Source of the DNA: Meandrina meandrites
Lineage: Eukaryota; Cnidaria; Anthozoa; Scleractinia; Meandrinidae
Assembly (NCBI GenBank): GCA_963693305.1
Contig: OY855914.1
Span: forward strand, 23,720,972 to 23,784,971
Direction of reading: 5' to 3'
Length of the DNA stretch: 64,000 bases
The notes below the pieces were generated by a model. It ran no database searches, was not told where the DNA came from, and saw only the letters and a list, made by a program, of their open reading frames with translations. Positions within the stretch are counted from its first letter, which is position 1, and each line of letters starts with the position of its first letter. Below are positions 63,801 to 64,000 of the stretch, in pieces. The position numbers and the translations under genes were made by a program.

Positions 63801-64000
63801 ATATCAGACCTCAGCTAAATCGGATTGGAAAGTGTGACGTGCAAACTTATGCATTCACCACGCCTAGGCCAAAAAATGTGCCCACAAGACAATTTTCATT
63901 GAATTGTTGTACCAAAATTATGTACGCCTTATTGCAAACGTTAATTTTACTACTTCAAATATCTTATCAAAAATAAGTCGTTTCTAACAACATTAAATAT
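63801..64000. repeat. Start of subunit R4 (beta counterpart of R2), cut by window end
   Basis: The last 200 bases match 17808-18003 with very few differences and share R2-specific bases, such as the run of A in the segment near 63870. This predicts a fourth TPR-CHAT gene of the TPR-CHAT-2 type just beyond the window. No gene lies in the visible 200 bases. Confidence 0.75.

Larger units (their letters stand above)
46318..64000. repeat. Unit beta (second copy of the ~46.3-kb duplication, truncated by window end)
   Basis: Direct-orientation copy of 1-18003. The offset is 46317 at the left edge, 46310 after the shortened G-run, 45909 across the TPR-CHAT gene and 45993 at the R4 start. Each offset change is explained by a local indel: G-run length, the extra tandem block at 7200-7626, a MITE at 10113 present only in R1, and a substituted segment near 16000. 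The copy runs off the right end of the window. Confidence 0.9.

Overview
The window is nuclear DNA from an animal, most likely an anthozoan cnidarian such as a stony coral. The reasons are intron-rich genes with GT-AG splice sites, a high density of short inverted-repeat transposons, a tRNA-derived SINE, a Dong/R4-type LINE, and TTC28-like TPR-CHAT genes, a family I recall as large in corals. The species cannot be read from the sequence, and I see no bacterial or viral genes.

Layout: the window holds about 1.4 copies of a tandem repeat with a period of about 46.3 kb. Unit alpha is 1-46317 and unit beta is 46318 to the window end. Each unit appears to carry one minus-strand gene for fibrous sheath-interacting protein 1 (FSIP1), reconstructed here as 15 exons and 561 codons with every splice phase compatible. 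For FSIP1-alpha the window shows exons 1-4 (37339-33996) and exons 5-7 (3110-364); its 3' end lies left of the window. For FSIP1-beta it shows exons 5-15 (49420-39577); its 5' end lies right of the window.

Intron 4 of FSIP1-alpha is about 30.9 kb and contains two complete TPR-CHAT genes on the opposite strand. They sit in two tandem 12-16 kb subunits: R1 (5432-17807, gene TPR-CHAT-1) and R2 (17808-33997, gene TPR-CHAT-2). Unit beta repeats this with R3 (51742-63800, gene TPR-CHAT-3) and the first 200 bases of R4. The architecture is therefore nested: an older R duplication inside an FSIP1 intron, followed by a much younger duplication of the whole gene-within-gene locus, or a duplicated haplotype in the assembly.

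Each TPR-CHAT protein has about 20-25 TPR units of 40 residues (120 bp each) and a C-terminal CHAT caspase/separase-like domain with an intact His-Cys pair. TPR-CHAT-1 and -3 are almost identical (1410 residues). TPR-CHAT-2 is exactly four repeat units longer (1570 residues). FSIP1 is a sperm-flagellum/cilium protein family; the function of the TPR-CHAT genes is unknown.

Because there are three or four copies of each stretch, many mobile insertions can be placed exactly by comparing filled and empty sites: a Dong-like LINE in a TAA microsatellite (R2 only), TA-flanked, 8-bp-duplication and MULE-like MITEs, G-run-ended elements, and a 0.9-kb element carrying paired CRE sites upstream of TPR-CHAT-2. 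The rest of the window is intron or intergenic DNA in which I found no further convincing coding sequence.
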